Part shown: in pieces, positions 25,091 to 33,766 of the stretch
How the letters are laid out: every line of letters starts with the position of its first letter
Position numbering within the stretch: the first letter of the stretch is position 1
Source: Clostridiales bacterium UBA6114
GTDB lineage: Bacteria > Bacillota > Clostridia > Oscillospirales > Butyricicoccaceae
DNA: 64,000 bases
Reading direction: 5' to 3'
Assembly (NCBI GenBank): GCA_002423435.1
Contig: DIWE01000039.1
Span: forward strand, 62,401 to 126,400
Notes under the pieces: generated by a model
Seen by the model: the letters and a program-made list of their open reading frames with translations, nothing else
Told to the model about the DNA's origin: nothing
The model's database searches: none
Program-made: the position numbers and the translations under genes

Positions 25091-27265
25091 ATGAAGATTA
25101 ATAGAATGGTTGCCGCACTATTGTGCCTTACAATGCTGGCTGTCCTGCCGGTAAGTCTGACCGGCTGTCAGGCTCCTCCGGAGGACGTTTCGCAGCCCGA
25201 AGCGCCGACTCAGGCCCCGCTGGTAAAGGCAGTGGCTGCTTTCGCATCGTACAGCGAGGTCCCGGTGACGCTTAAGCCGGCGGTAGAGGCTTATGAGGTG
25301 GCGGCCGATTTGGGTAACGTCGGCAATAAGGACCGCTTCGACTTTTCTCCCGAAGCTCAGAAGCTTCTCAGCGAGAACGGTTTTGTGGTGGTGCCCGGCT
25401 CCCAGCGCGAGTTTTTCAGCATTTATGAATCGAACCGCTATGACTATATTCCAAACTTTATCACCACCGACGCCATGCTGCACAACTACCACCTGTACTT
25501 CAGCCATCTGCTGCGGACGCTCGAGAAAGACAAGCTGCGCGGCGAGCTTGATTCCCTGACAGGGGCAATGCTGGCCGGGAGCCAGGAGCAGTACCAGGCA
25601 CTGAAAGGCACGGCCTGGGAAAATGCGGCCAAGCGTAACGCGGCCTTTTTCGCCGTGGCCGCCGGCCTTCTGAATCCGCAGTCTGCCGCACCGGATTTTG
25701 TAAGCGGGGAGGTGGGAGAGGAGCTTCAGCTTATTTCCGATCATAAGGAGCCCTTTATGCCCTCGCCGGTGATGAACATCGGCAATGCCGGCGTAAGCCT
25801 CGCGGATGCCTTGAAGGAAGATTATACCCAGTATCTGCCCCGGGGACATTACGCCAAATCAGAGGAGCTGAAGACCTATTTCAAGGCCATGATGTGGTAC
25901 GGCCGCCTGACCTTCCGGGCGTCGAGCGAGGATGAAACGAGATCGGCGGCCCTGATCACACTGCTGCTCGGCCGTCAGGAGGAATATGACCACTGGAACC
26001 ACATCTACGAGCCGACGAACTTTTTTGTGGGCAAGAGCGACGACCTCGGTTTCAGCCAGTACTATCAGGTGATGCAGGAGGCCTATGGAGGGGTTCCCGC
26101 CCTGGATGCATTGGCCGGCGACGAGGGTAAGTGGAACGCTTTCCGGGCGGGCATTGAAAAGCTCGAACCCCCGGCACTCAATTCCATGCCCATCTTTGAC
26201 AAGAGCATCCAGCCCGACCGGGAAAAGGAAATCAAAGGTTTTCGCTTTATGGGCCAGCGGTTTACCTTGGACGCCTCGGTCTTCCAGCGCCTTGTCTACC
26301 GGGAAGTGGATGAAAACGCCGAAGGACAGCGCCGGATGCTGCCCAAGGGCCTGGATATTCCGGCCGCTATGGATTCTCAGGAGGCCTACTCCATCCTGGA
26401 GGAAATGGGTGAAACGGGTTACCAGAAATATCCGGAAAATATGAGCAAGATGCAAGACTATATCGCCGGGCTGCCTATCGGGACCTGGACGCAAAACCTG
26501 TACTGGTCCTGGCTGCATACGCTTAAACCGCTGACAGAACCAAAGGGCGAGGGATACCCCTCGTTTATGCAAAACCAGGCCTGGACGCGAAAGCAGCTCG
26601 AGACGTATCTCGGAAGCTGGGCAGAGCTTAAGCACGACACCATCCTCTATGCAAAGCAGGTCTACGCCGAAATGGGCGGAGGGGGAGGCGATGAGCCGGA
26701 CGACAGGGGCTACGTGGAGCCCAATCCAGCCGTGTACGCCCGGCTGGCCGCCCTTACCAGGATGACGATCGAGGGACTTAAGAGCAGGGACCTGCTGAAC
26801 GAGACGGACCAGGACGCTTTGGAGCGGATGGAGGAGCTCGCTCTGAAGCTGAAGGATATCGCCGAACGGGAGCTCTCGAATCAGCCGCTCGGCGACGAGG
26901 ATTACGAGCTTATCCGCGGTTTTGGCGGGCAGCTTGAGCATTTCTGGCTGGAGGCGCTGCGGGACGAAGGCGTCGACCACCCCTCCGCCGTCTATGAAAA
27001 TCCCGCCTCTTTGATCGCCGATGTCGCCACCGATCCGGCCGGGCAGGTCCTGGAGGAAGGGACCGGGTTTTTAAGCACCATTTATGCGGTCGTCCCTGTG
27101 GAAGGCAAGCTGCGCATCACCAAAGGCGCGGTTTACTCCTATTACGAGTTTGCCTGGCCGTCCGCGGACCGTTTGACCGACCAGAAGTGGCAGGGGATGC
27201 TGGAGAACGACGAAGCCCCCGATAAGCCGTCCTGGACGCAGGCTTATACGGTACCGGAGTGGTAA
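25091..27265 (+). CDS. DUF3160 surface lipoprotein
   Basis: 724 aa from the ATG behind GGAAGGGGG; a longer frame lacks a site. The lipoprotein signal (VSLTGCQAPPED, Cys about residue 27) is followed by a large helical domain typical of DUF3160: FITTDAMLHNYHLYFSHLLR early, NLYWSWLHTLKPL in the middle, and a C-terminal KGAVYSYYEFAWPSADRLTD. Function is unknown; location on the outer face of the membrane is clear. The next gene starts inside its last codons. Confidence 0.85.
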   Translation: MKINRMVAALLCLTMLAVLPVSLTGCQAPPEDVSQPEAPTQAPLVKAVAAFASYSEVPVTLKPAVEAYEVAADLGNVGNKDRFDFSPEAQKLLSENGFVVVPGSQREFFSIYESNRYDYIPNFITTDAMLHNYHLYFSHLLRTLEKDKLRGELDSLTGAMLAGSQEQYQALKGTAWENAAKRNAAFFAVAAGLLNPQSAAPDFVSGEVGEELQLISDHKEPFMPSPVMNIGNAGVSLADALKEDYTQYLPRGHYAKSEELKTYFKAMMWYGRLTFRASSEDETRSAALITLLLGRQEEYDHWNHIYEPTNFFVGKSDDLGFSQYYQVMQEAYGGVPALDALAGDEGKWNAFRAGIEKLEPPALNSMPIFDKSIQPDREKEIKGFRFMGQRFTLDASVFQRLVYREVDENAEGQRRMLPKGLDIPAAMDSQEAYSILEEMGETGYQKYPENMSKMQDYIAGLPIGTWTQNLYWSWLHTLKPLTEPKGEGYPSFMQNQAWTRKQLETYLGSWAELKHDTILYAKQVYAEMGGGGGDEPDDRGYVEPNPAVYARLAALTRMTIEGLKSRDLLNETDQDALERMEELALKLKDIAERELSNQPLGDEDYELIRGFGGQLEHFWLEALRDEGVDHPSAVYENPASLIADVATDPAGQVLEEGTGFLSTIYAVVPVEGKLRITKGAVYSYYEFAWPSADRLTDQKWQGMLENDEAPDKPSWTQAYTVPEW

Positions 27266-27855
27266 AGCGAAAAGGCCTCCGGTTACTTGTCCCGGCGGCG
27301 CTTCTGGCTGTCTGCCTGATGCTTTCAGACGCGGGGAATGCCGGCACGGCGAGCCGTGCCGTGGGTGACCTTGACGGCGACGGGAGGCCGGAGGAGTATT
27401 CCCTGGTCGGGCACAGCCTGACCGTGACGGAGGAAAAACAGGTTATCTGGCGTTCCGACCGGGATTGGCGCGTGGACAGCTTTGCCCTGGGAGACGTCAA
27501 CAACGACGGGACGGACGATCTGATCCTGGCCCTGTGGAAAACGGGCAGCTTCGGCGCTTTGCGGCCCTTTTGGCAGACCGGTGAGGATGTAAGCTATAAG
27601 AATCACCTTTTTGTGTTTGGGTTTAAGGGGGATGCGGTTAAATCCGTCTGGTGTTCGTCCGATCTGGATCGCCCCATTGTTTCTTTTGCCGTCCGGGATA
27701 CAGACGGCGACGGCCTATACGAATTGGTCGTCGAGGAGGGACAGTACCGGAGGGTGGCGGGAGAGCGCTATGCCCTGGCCCCTGACAGCCCATCCCGGAC
27801 GACCGTCTGGCAGTGGGACGAATGGGGATTTCGCATGAAGCGGCCGGAGGAATGA
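27259..27855 (+). CDS. Secreted FG-GAP/VCBS-repeat protein
   Basis: 198 aa. The GTG start overlaps the DUF3160 stop region, so it is translationally coupled. After a signal-like N-terminus (LLVPAALLAVCLMLSDAGNA) there are three calcium-binding FG-GAP-like motifs: DLDGDGRPEE, DVNNDGTDDL and DTDGDGLYEL. Such repeats form beta-propeller blades; three is a partial propeller, so it may complete a structure with the DUF3160 protein. That pairing is inference from the overlap. Confidence 0.75.
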   Translation: MVKRKGLRLLVPAALLAVCLMLSDAGNAGTASRAVGDLDGDGRPEEYSLVGHSLTVTEEKQVIWRSDRDWRVDSFALGDVNNDGTDDLILALWKTGSFGALRPFWQTGEDVSYKNHLFVFGFKGDAVKSVWCSSDLDRPIVSFAVRDTDGDGLYELVVEEGQYRRVAGERYALAPDSPSRTTVWQWDEWGFRMKRPEE

Positions 27856-27876
27856 GCAAAGCCCCAATGAAATAGT

Positions 27877-27918
27877 ACAGACAGAGACCTGCCCTTTACC
27901 GGGCAGGTCTCTGTCTGT
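27877..27918. terminator. Terminator hairpin at the left end of TIR element II
   Basis: An 18-bp perfect stem (ACAGACAGAGACCTGCCC with its complement) and loop TTTACC. Its right edge overlaps the inverted repeat TGTAGACAAAGT of element II. Confidence 0.75.
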
Positions 27919-28089
27919 AGACAAAGTAGGCGCTTTCGTCTTTTTTGAAAAAATGCGTTGCGCTTCGCGTGACCATTTTTTCAAAAAACCGAATCAATTT
28001 GTTTTTTTGGCAATTCATTTGCCGAAAAAACACCTTAGCCCGCGCAATTCGTGCGCGAAACCGGGGGTATTGGATACCCCCTGGAAAGT
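27916..28089. repeat. TIR element II: shortened, inverted homologue of element I
   Basis: The reverse complement matches element I in order: CCAGGGGGTAT, the GCGCACGAATTGCGC hairpin, CGGCAAATGAATTGCC, the paired TTTTTTGAAAAAATG segment and the end TGTAGACAAAGT. Two hairpin modules of element I are missing, and the TGTCGAC end is lost where it meets the hsp20 stop codon. Confidence 0.8.
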
Positions 28090-28095
28090 GCCGGG

Positions 28096-28521
28096 TCAGT
28101 CGATATCGATCCGGCGTCCGGGGAGCTTCGGAACGGGATTCATCTTCGGGAGCTCCAGCTCCAGAATGCCGTTGTTGTACGACGCGGCGATTTTCTCGGC
28201 TTCGATGTCCGATATATCGAAGCCTCTCGAGTAGGAGCCGAACTTGCGCTCGCGCCTCACAAAGTCGTCCTTCTTTGTTTCCTTTTCCTCATTGTGCCCG
28301 GCGCTGATGGTTAAATAATTGTCCTGGATATCGATTTTGATTTCCTTTTTGTCGAAACCGGGAAGCTCGGCCTGGAGAACATATTTATCGCCTTTGTCGA
28401 CAATATCGGTCCGAAATCGCGTGATTCCGCCCCAGAAATCTCTGAAAAGGGTCTTTTCCAGGTTGTCGAAGTAACTCATGATACTTTTATCGTTGCGGCC
28501 AAAAGGTATCAGATCAAACAT
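28096..28521 (-). CDS. Hsp20/alpha-crystallin small heat-shock protein
   Basis: 141 aa, ATG behind AAGGAGG. The alpha-crystallin domain spans about residues 35-130 (VDKGDKYVLQAELPGFDKKE, EKETKKDDFVRRERKFGSYSRG in part, and the closing GILELELPKM). The C-terminal PKLPGRRIDID lacks a clear IXI motif. It is an ATP-independent holdase. A perfect CIRCE element 215 bases upstream puts it under HrcA together with groESL. Confidence 0.95.
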   Translation of the reverse strand: MFDLIPFGRNDKSIMSYFDNLEKTLFRDFWGGITRFRTDIVDKGDKYVLQAELPGFDKKEIKIDIQDNYLTISAGHNEEKETKKDDFVRRERKFGSYSRGFDISDIEAEKIAASYNNGILELELPKMNPVPKLPGRRIDID

Positions 28522-28735
28522 AAAACTTCCTCCTTACATAAAATGAAGTGGTTGAAATGAGTGATTGACCGGTAATATGAAAGCGCTTAAAGAGATCTAG
28601 TAATGTTAAACCAAGACATATCCCCTCTTTCATAATGATTTTTCCCAGCCAATAGCTGACTGTCATTCCGTTTGGCTTTAGTGTAAAATAGTTTTGTTAA
28701 GAAATCAGGAATAAAATGTAAATAAAGTGTTAAAA

Positions 28736-28762
28736 TTAGCACTCTGCATGGCAGAGTGCTAA
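28736..28762 (-). promoter_or_regulatory. CIRCE operator upstream of hsp20
   Basis: TTAGCACTC-N9-GAGTGCTAA, perfect arms. It lies between the AI-2E permease stop codon and hsp20. I could not fix the -35/-10 boxes with confidence. Confidence 0.92.
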
Positions 28763-28779
28763 TTCCCGTTTCGTTCCAT

Positions 28780-29841
28780 TCAATTTTTCCAGATGTGAAT
28801 ATAACCCCATTCGTTCAGGCGGATCAGCGTGATGACGATGACCGGGAACATAAACATCCCCAAAACGCCGAACAGCCGGAAGCCAAAGTAAATCGACATC
28901 AGCGTGATCAAAGGGGGCAGCCCGATCTGCTGCCCGACGATTTTCGGCTCGATCGTGTTGCGGACAAGGACTACGACGGCGTACAGAATAATGAGCGCGA
29001 TGCCCATTGAAAATTTGCCGGTCAAAATCATAGCGGCGCCCCACGGGATCAGCACCGTGCCGACGCCGAATACGGGGAGGGCATCGATGAGCGCGATAAA
29101 AAAGGCAATCAGTCCCGCATAAGGCACGCGGAGAATGATGAACGCGACGGAGAGCTCCGCAAAGGTGATGCTGATCAAGATGAGCTGCGCCTTAAGCCAG
29201 CGCCCCAGAACCCCGAACAGATGCGTTTTCAGGCGGAAGTAGACTTCAAGCCATTTTGGCGGCAGCTGTTTTTTGATAAACTGCGATACGTCGTCTCTGC
29301 TGCTTGCGAAAAAGTACGTGGACACGATGATCGCAACGGTTGTGATAAAGACGGTGGGGACGGAGGACGCCGCGCGCCTGAGGCCGCTGAGAATCCCCGA
29401 ATAGGTCGACAGCGGTACGGAAATATCCGAAATGAGAGTGCTGAAAAGCAGCGTGATACGCGTGCGGTATTCTTCGGGAAGCCCGCCGAGCACTCTGTTT
29501 ACAAACTCCTGGAATTTTCCCGGGAGCCCGGACAGATACGCGGGGACCTCTTTTGAAAAGTCGGCGATCCCGGAGATTACGAAGGAGGAGACGAGATAGA
29601 CCAGAAGGCCGAACAGAAAGGTGACGAGAAGCGTGCAGACCGCGCAGGAAAAGCCTCTGGGCACTCTCAGCCTGTCGTTTAAGGCTTGGACCATCGGTTC
29701 GATGACTCTGGAAAGAAAATACGCGACAATAAACGGCATAAACAATCCGAGAAGATATTTAATAAAAAAATATCCGCCGAACACCGCCAGCACGATATAA
29801 AAAAGAGAAAGGAGAAACCGAAGATGTTTGTTTTCCGGCAT
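28780..29841 (-). CDS. AI-2E family transporter (DUF20 permease)
   Basis: 353 aa with eight hydrophobic helices in the usual arrangement: two near the N-terminus, then a soluble stretch, then a C-terminal group with the SIYFGFRLFGVLGMFMFPV signature. Members range from autoinducer exporters to sodium/proton antiporters, so the substrate is open. It is monocistronic, running away from pheB-hom-thrB. Confidence 0.88.
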   Translation of the reverse strand: MPENKHLRFLLSLFYIVLAVFGGYFFIKYLLGLFMPFIVAYFLSRVIEPMVQALNDRLRVPRGFSCAVCTLLVTFLFGLLVYLVSSFVISGIADFSKEVPAYLSGLPGKFQEFVNRVLGGLPEEYRTRITLLFSTLISDISVPLSTYSGILSGLRRAASSVPTVFITTVAIIVSTYFFASSRDDVSQFIKKQLPPKWLEVYFRLKTHLFGVLGRWLKAQLILISITFAELSVAFIILRVPYAGLIAFFIALIDALPVFGVGTVLIPWGAAMILTGKFSMGIALIILYAVVVLVRNTIEPKIVGQQIGLPPLITLMSIYFGFRLFGVLGMFMFPVIVITLIRLNEWGYIHIWKN

Positions 29842-29962
29842 AAAGACGTCCTTTCCTGCTTAATACAGGTATTTATACACTTTCATTATATCTTTTTATT
29901 AATATGATGGCAAGCACTTACCGGGGCTTAAGAACTGAATAAATTTTTTGTAATTTATGCAC

Positions 29963-29991
29963 TTGCAATCCGGCGGAGCATATGATATGAT
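29963..29991 (+). promoter_or_regulatory. Promoter of pheB-hom-thrB
   Basis: TTGCAA, 17-base spacer, TATGAT, about 45 bases before the ATG. A short CTCG-ATA-CGAG hairpin follows in the leader. Confidence 0.65.
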
Positions 29992-30036
29992 ATATACTCG
30001 ATACGAGGACAATTGTATTTGTAGGGAGGATTTGCT

Positions 30037-30492
30037 ATGAAAGAGGTTCCCAAACTTTATATTGTGGAGGGCTCGAAGCTTCCCGAAGTGTTCTTAAGGG
30101 TGATAGAAACCAAGCGCCTTTTGCAGAGCGGTCAGGCTAAGACGGTAAACGATGCGGTCAGAAGGACCGGTATCAGCCGGAGCGCTTTTTATAAATACAA
30201 GGATTCGATATCCCTTTTTACCGAAATCTCGGAGGGCAGGATCATCACGTTCGGCGGGGAATTAAGCGACGAACCCGGCGTATTGTCCGGCTTACTTAAT
30301 TTATTGGCAAAACTTCATGCAAATATACTTACGATCAATCAGAATATTCCGATCGACGGGCGCGCGACGGTTACGATTTCGGCGAGGACCGGCGGGCTCG
30401 AGGTGGAGATTGACGAGCTCATCAGGCAGTCGAACGCGCTGCCGGGTGTGATTAAATTTGAAGTTTTAGCGGGGGAAAAAGGAGGAATCTGA
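30037..30492 (+). CDS. pheB: ACT-domain regulatory protein of the PheB/UPF0735 family
   Basis: 151 aa. The N-terminal half has a helix-turn-helix-like segment (AVRRTGISRSAFYKYKD, about 43-59). The C-terminal half is an ACT domain (GGELSDEPGVLSGLLNLLAK, about 71-90). The family is found beside homoserine or aromatic amino-acid genes and is presumed to sense an amino acid. It is three bases before hom and first in the operon, with GGGAGG before its ATG. Confidence 0.88.
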   Translation: MKEVPKLYIVEGSKLPEVFLRVIETKRLLQSGQAKTVNDAVRRTGISRSAFYKYKDSISLFTEISEGRIITFGGELSDEPGVLSGLLNLLAKLHANILTINQNIPIDGRATVTISARTGGLEVEIDELIRQSNALPGVIKFEVLAGEKGGI

Positions 30493-30495
30493 TCA

Positions 30496-31722
30496 ATGGC
30501 AAAGATAGCAATACTGGGATTCGGAACGGTCGGCTCCGGGGTCGCGGAGGTTTTGACGGAAAATGCGGACATCATCGCCGAAAAACTTTCGGAGAGGGCG
30601 GAACTCAAATATATTCTCGACATCCGCGATTTTCCCGGAAATCCGTTTGCCGATAAAATAATAAAGGACTTTTCCGTGATCGAAAACGATCCGGAAATCG
30701 AGGTGGTCGTCGAGACGATCGGCGGGGCCGGGGTCGCGTACGAGTTTACAAAGAGGGCGCTTAGTAAGGGAAAGCATGTCGTCACCTCGAACAAGGAGCT
30801 TGTCTCGACGAAAGGTGAGGAGCTCTTGGCCATCGCGCGTGAGAAAAACTTAAATTATCTGTTCGAGGCGTCGGTCGGCGGAACGATTCCCGTGCTGCGG
30901 CCGCTCGACATGTGCCTCGGCGCGAACCGCATCGAGGAAATCTGCGGGATATTAAACGGCACGACAAACTACATCCTGACGCGGATGATCAAGGAAAACC
31001 TGACGTTTTCCGACGCGCTTTCAGAGGCGCAGAAGCTCGGCTACGCGGAACAGGATCCGACGGCCGACATAGAGGGCATCGACGCCTGCCGCAAAATCTG
31101 TATTCTGTCCGACCTCGCGTACGGCAAAAGCATTTCGCCCGAAAAGGTCGTGACGGAGGGTATTTCGAAGATTGCCCTCGAGGACGTTTCCTTTGCAGCG
31201 TCCGGCGGATATGTGATCAAGCTTTTAGGGCGCGTGAAAAGGCGTGAAGACGATAAGCTTTACATTTATGTCGCTCCGCATCTGGTGCGCTCCGGCCGCC
31301 CGCTCTCCTTTGTCGAGGACGCCTTCAACGGCATCATGATCCGGGGCAACGCCTGCGGAGAGGTGATGTTTTACGGCAAGGGCGCCGGCAAGCTGCCGAC
31401 GGCGAGCGCCGTCGTGGCCGACGTGATAGATTCCGTGCGGCATCGCAGCAGGAGGAAGATCCTCGGCTGGAGCGGCTCGAACGACGCTATGGTTGCCGAT
31501 CTTTCCGGGATGGTTTGCCCGATGTATTACAGAGTCGTCGGCGTAAGCTTCGACGAGGTATCGGAAATTTACACGCCTGTCCGCCTGAATGGAAAAGGCG
31601 CGCCGGACGGCGAGTGTGCCTTCCTGACCGAGCCCTTGTCCGTTGGGGAGCATGAGGAAAAGGCCGCCCTTCTCCGGAAAAAGGGAAGGATTCTGTCGAA
31701 AATCAAGGTGCTCGACGAGTAA
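30496..31722 (+). CDS. hom: Homoserine dehydrogenase
   Basis: 408 aa. The Rossmann motif ILGFGTVGSGVAEVL opens the protein. HVVTSNKELVSTKG and the catalytic region GILNGTTNYILTRM, then GYAEQDPTADIEGIDACRK, are the family signatures. A C-terminal segment of about 70 residues resembles an ACT-like regulatory domain and probably mediates threonine feedback. It reduces aspartate semialdehyde to homoserine. It is in one operon with pheB and thrB. Confidence 0.95.
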   Translation: MAKIAILGFGTVGSGVAEVLTENADIIAEKLSERAELKYILDIRDFPGNPFADKIIKDFSVIENDPEIEVVVETIGGAGVAYEFTKRALSKGKHVVTSNKELVSTKGEELLAIAREKNLNYLFEASVGGTIPVLRPLDMCLGANRIEEICGILNGTTNYILTRMIKENLTFSDALSEAQKLGYAEQDPTADIEGIDACRKICILSDLAYGKSISPEKVVTEGISKIALEDVSFAASGGYVIKLLGRVKRREDDKLYIYVAPHLVRSGRPLSFVEDAFNGIMIRGNACGEVMFYGKGAGKLPTASAVVADVIDSVRHRSRRKILGWSGSNDAMVADLSGMVCPMYYRVVGVSFDEVSEIYTPVRLNGKGAPDGECAFLTEPLSVGEHEEKAALLRKKGRILSKIKVLDE

Positions 31723-31728
31723 GGAGCT

Positions 31729-32628
31729 ATGGCAATGATCAGCATAAAAGTACCGGCGACAAGCGCGAACATGGGCTCGGGATTCGACTCCATCGGCATC
31801 GCCTTCACCCTTTCAAACGAAGTGCACATGGAGGAATCGGACCGCGTCGACATCACCTGCGCCACCGGTCACGACGTGCCGGCCGACGAAACAAACCTGA
31901 TTTTCCAGTGCGCGAAAAAAGTATACGATATCTGCGGGAAACCGCTTTACGGCCTTAAAATCGTGGAGCACTGCAATATTCCCCAGACAAGGGGCCTCGG
32001 CTCGTCCTCGGCTTGCACCGTCGCGGGGCTTCTGGGTGCAAACGAGCTTTTGGGAAAGCCCATGAGCCAGCAGAACATCATCGACCTCGCGGCCTCCATC
32101 GAGGGGCATCCGGACAACGTCGCGCCCGCGATCCTGGGCGGGTTCGTCGCGGCGCTTCAGGAGTACGGCAAGGTGTGGCATGTGCGGGTCCCGATTTACG
32201 GCAGGCTCGACTTTGTCGTATTTATCCCGAATTATGAATTAAAAACCGAAAAATCGCGGGCGGCGATCCCGAAGACGATCCCGCACGGAGACGCGGTCTT
32301 CAATCTGGCCCGGGCGGCGCTTTTGGCGGGGTCGCTTGTCACGGGAGATCTCCAGAACATCGGCGTCGCCGTTGGCGACAGGCTGCACCAGCCCTACCGC
32401 TTCGAGCTGATCCCGGGCGGCCATGACATCATGCAGGCGGCAAAGGGGCTGGGCGCGCTCGGCGCGTATATCTCGGGCGCGGGCCCGTCGATCGTCGCCA
32501 TCGTCGACAGCACGGATAAAACGTATCTGATGCGGGCGCAGATGTACTGCGAAAAGCGTTACCCCGACTGGAAGCCGATCCTGCTTCGGTGCGACGAGCA
32601 GGGAGCTTTGCTGGAGCATGTGTCGTAA
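31729..32628 (+). CDS. thrB: Homoserine kinase
   Basis: 299 aa GHMP kinase. It begins ISIKVPATSANMGSGFDSIG, carries the ATP loop PQTRGLGSSSACTVAGLLGA (about 88-107) and ends with GAYISGAGPSIVAIV. It phosphorylates homoserine for threonine synthesis. It is six bases after hom. The threonine synthase gene (thrC) is not in the window. Threonine made here feeds the ilvA pathway encoded downstream. Confidence 0.95.
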   Translation: MAMISIKVPATSANMGSGFDSIGIAFTLSNEVHMEESDRVDITCATGHDVPADETNLIFQCAKKVYDICGKPLYGLKIVEHCNIPQTRGLGSSSACTVAGLLGANELLGKPMSQQNIIDLAASIEGHPDNVAPAILGGFVAALQEYGKVWHVRVPIYGRLDFVVFIPNYELKTEKSRAAIPKTIPHGDAVFNLARAALLAGSLVTGDLQNIGVAVGDRLHQPYRFELIPGGHDIMQAAKGLGALGAYISGAGPSIVAIVDSTDKTYLMRAQMYCEKRYPDWKPILLRCDEQGALLEHVS

Positions 32629-32699
32629 TACCCTGTTGCTCTTTGCGGGAAATTTTCGTTCATATTTTTTTCGGTTTCTAATTGCTTTTTTATAAAAAC

Positions 32700-32730
32700 A
32701 GAGCCCATCCGGAATAGGATGGGCTCTTTG
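32700..32730 (+). terminator. Terminator of the pheB-hom-thrB operon
   Basis: Stem GAGCCCATCC / GGATGGGCTC with loop GGAATA, then TTTG. Confidence 0.8.
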
Positions 32731-32747
32731 TGTCGACAAAGTCGACA
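32731..32747. repeat. Solitary TIR-element end (element IV)
   Basis: TGTCGACAAAGTCGACA, identical to the left end of element I, directly behind a terminator and ending at the stop codon of the convergent HMG-CoA-lyase gene. Confidence 0.7.
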
Positions 32748-33659
32748 TTACCTGATTAAATCGCTGTTTTTTCCCGCCTTCAGAATATAGCCCGGCAAAT
32801 CGTGCCCCAGCGTTTCCCTGAGGATTTTGGCCGCATCGATCACCTGATCCAGGTCGATTCCCGTTTCAATATCCATTTCATCGCACATATGAAGCAGATC
32901 TTCCGTTGCAATATTTCCTGCCGCGCCGGGAACAAACGGACATCCGCCGAGTCCTCCGACCGACGCGTCAAACCAGTCGATACCCGCCTGCATGCCGGCG
33001 ATTACGTTGGCGATTCCCATGCCTCTGGTATTGTGGAAATGTAGAATCCATTTGACTTGCGGATATTTTGTTTTCATATGGGTGCAAATGGAATAAACCT
33101 GTTTCGGCATTGCCATGCCGGACGCGTCGGAAAGAGAAATTTCATTGATGCCGACGTTTAAGTATGCATCGATAATGGCCTCGACATCGGATATCGGAAT
33201 GACATGCTCCCACGGGGACCCGAACGGCATGGAAACCGATCCCGAAATGCCGAGCCCGTTTCGCAGCGCCGCTTCGGTACAGTCCTGAAATCCTGCCACG
33301 CTTTCTTCAGGGGTCTTGTTCAGGTTGGCAAGATTATGCGCGCGGCTTGCCGATACGTTGAGCTTTACTTTTGTGCAGCCGCATGAAACGGCTCTCTCCA
33401 CGCCCCTTAAGTTTGCCACGAGCGCCCGGTATTCCACTCCGGCTTTTCGGTTGATTTGCTTGAATACTTCGTCGGTGTCGGCCATCTGGGGCACTGCTTT
33501 GGGGCTCATGAACGAGCCCACCTCGATCACCCGGAAACCTGCGCCGGCGATACGATTTACAATGTCGACTTTTTCATTAACCGTCAGGGTTCTTTTCTCA
33601 TTTTGCAGCCCGTCGCGGGGGCCGACCTCGCAAATGGTTATTTTGTCAATTAATCTCAT
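32748..33659 (-). CDS. HMG-CoA lyase-family enzyme (DRE-TIM metallolyase)
   Basis: 303 aa from the ATG behind GGAGG; an upstream in-frame ATG lies inside the structured leader. Signatures are TICEVGPRDGLQNE (active-site Arg-Asp), KLNVSASRAHN, HFHNTRGMG (metal His pair) and GLGGCPFVPGAAGN (catalytic Cys loop). The family cleaves 3-hydroxy-3-methylglutaryl-CoA and related branched acyl-CoAs. It follows the TRAP/transketolase operon on the same strand after 180 bases. The partner acyl-CoA may come from the acylating dehydrogenase encoded upstream; that link is inferred. Confidence 0.88.
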   Translation of the reverse strand: MRLIDKITICEVGPRDGLQNEKRTLTVNEKVDIVNRIAGAGFRVIEVGSFMSPKAVPQMADTDEVFKQINRKAGVEYRALVANLRGVERAVSCGCTKVKLNVSASRAHNLANLNKTPEESVAGFQDCTEAALRNGLGISGSVSMPFGSPWEHVIPISDVEAIIDAYLNVGINEISLSDASGMAMPKQVYSICTHMKTKYPQVKWILHFHNTRGMGIANVIAGMQAGIDWFDASVGGLGGCPFVPGAAGNIATEDLLHMCDEMDIETGIDLDQVIDAAKILRETLGHDLPGYILKAGKNSDLIR

Positions 33660-33661
33660 AT

Positions 33662-33766
33662 AAACCTCCATTCGCTCTGCGCACAAATCTATGATTAAAA
33701 ACCTCACAAGTGAATGGAGGTTTTTGGCATGTGCCGCAGTTACCGTTTTTCGGGGGGCGGCACGCC
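33662..33766 (-). promoter_or_regulatory. Structured leader with sequestered Shine-Dalgarno, copy 1
   Basis: On the minus strand: hairpin GCCGC...GCGGC, then ACATGCC, then a helix pairing CCTCCATTC with GAATGGAGG, which contains the ribosome site of the HMG-CoA-lyase gene. The loop carries CTTGTGAGGTTTT and GATTTGTG. CACA in the first hairpin can pair with TGTG in the loop. The same arrangement and much of the sequence occur before nfeD at 49,945-50,032. Confidence 0.6.

Noticed and set aside
29842..30036. Threonine-type attenuator or riboswitch before pheB-hom-thrB
   Set aside because: The leader from the promoter to the ATG is only about 45 bases, with a four-base-pair hairpin and no terminator or Thr-rich frame.
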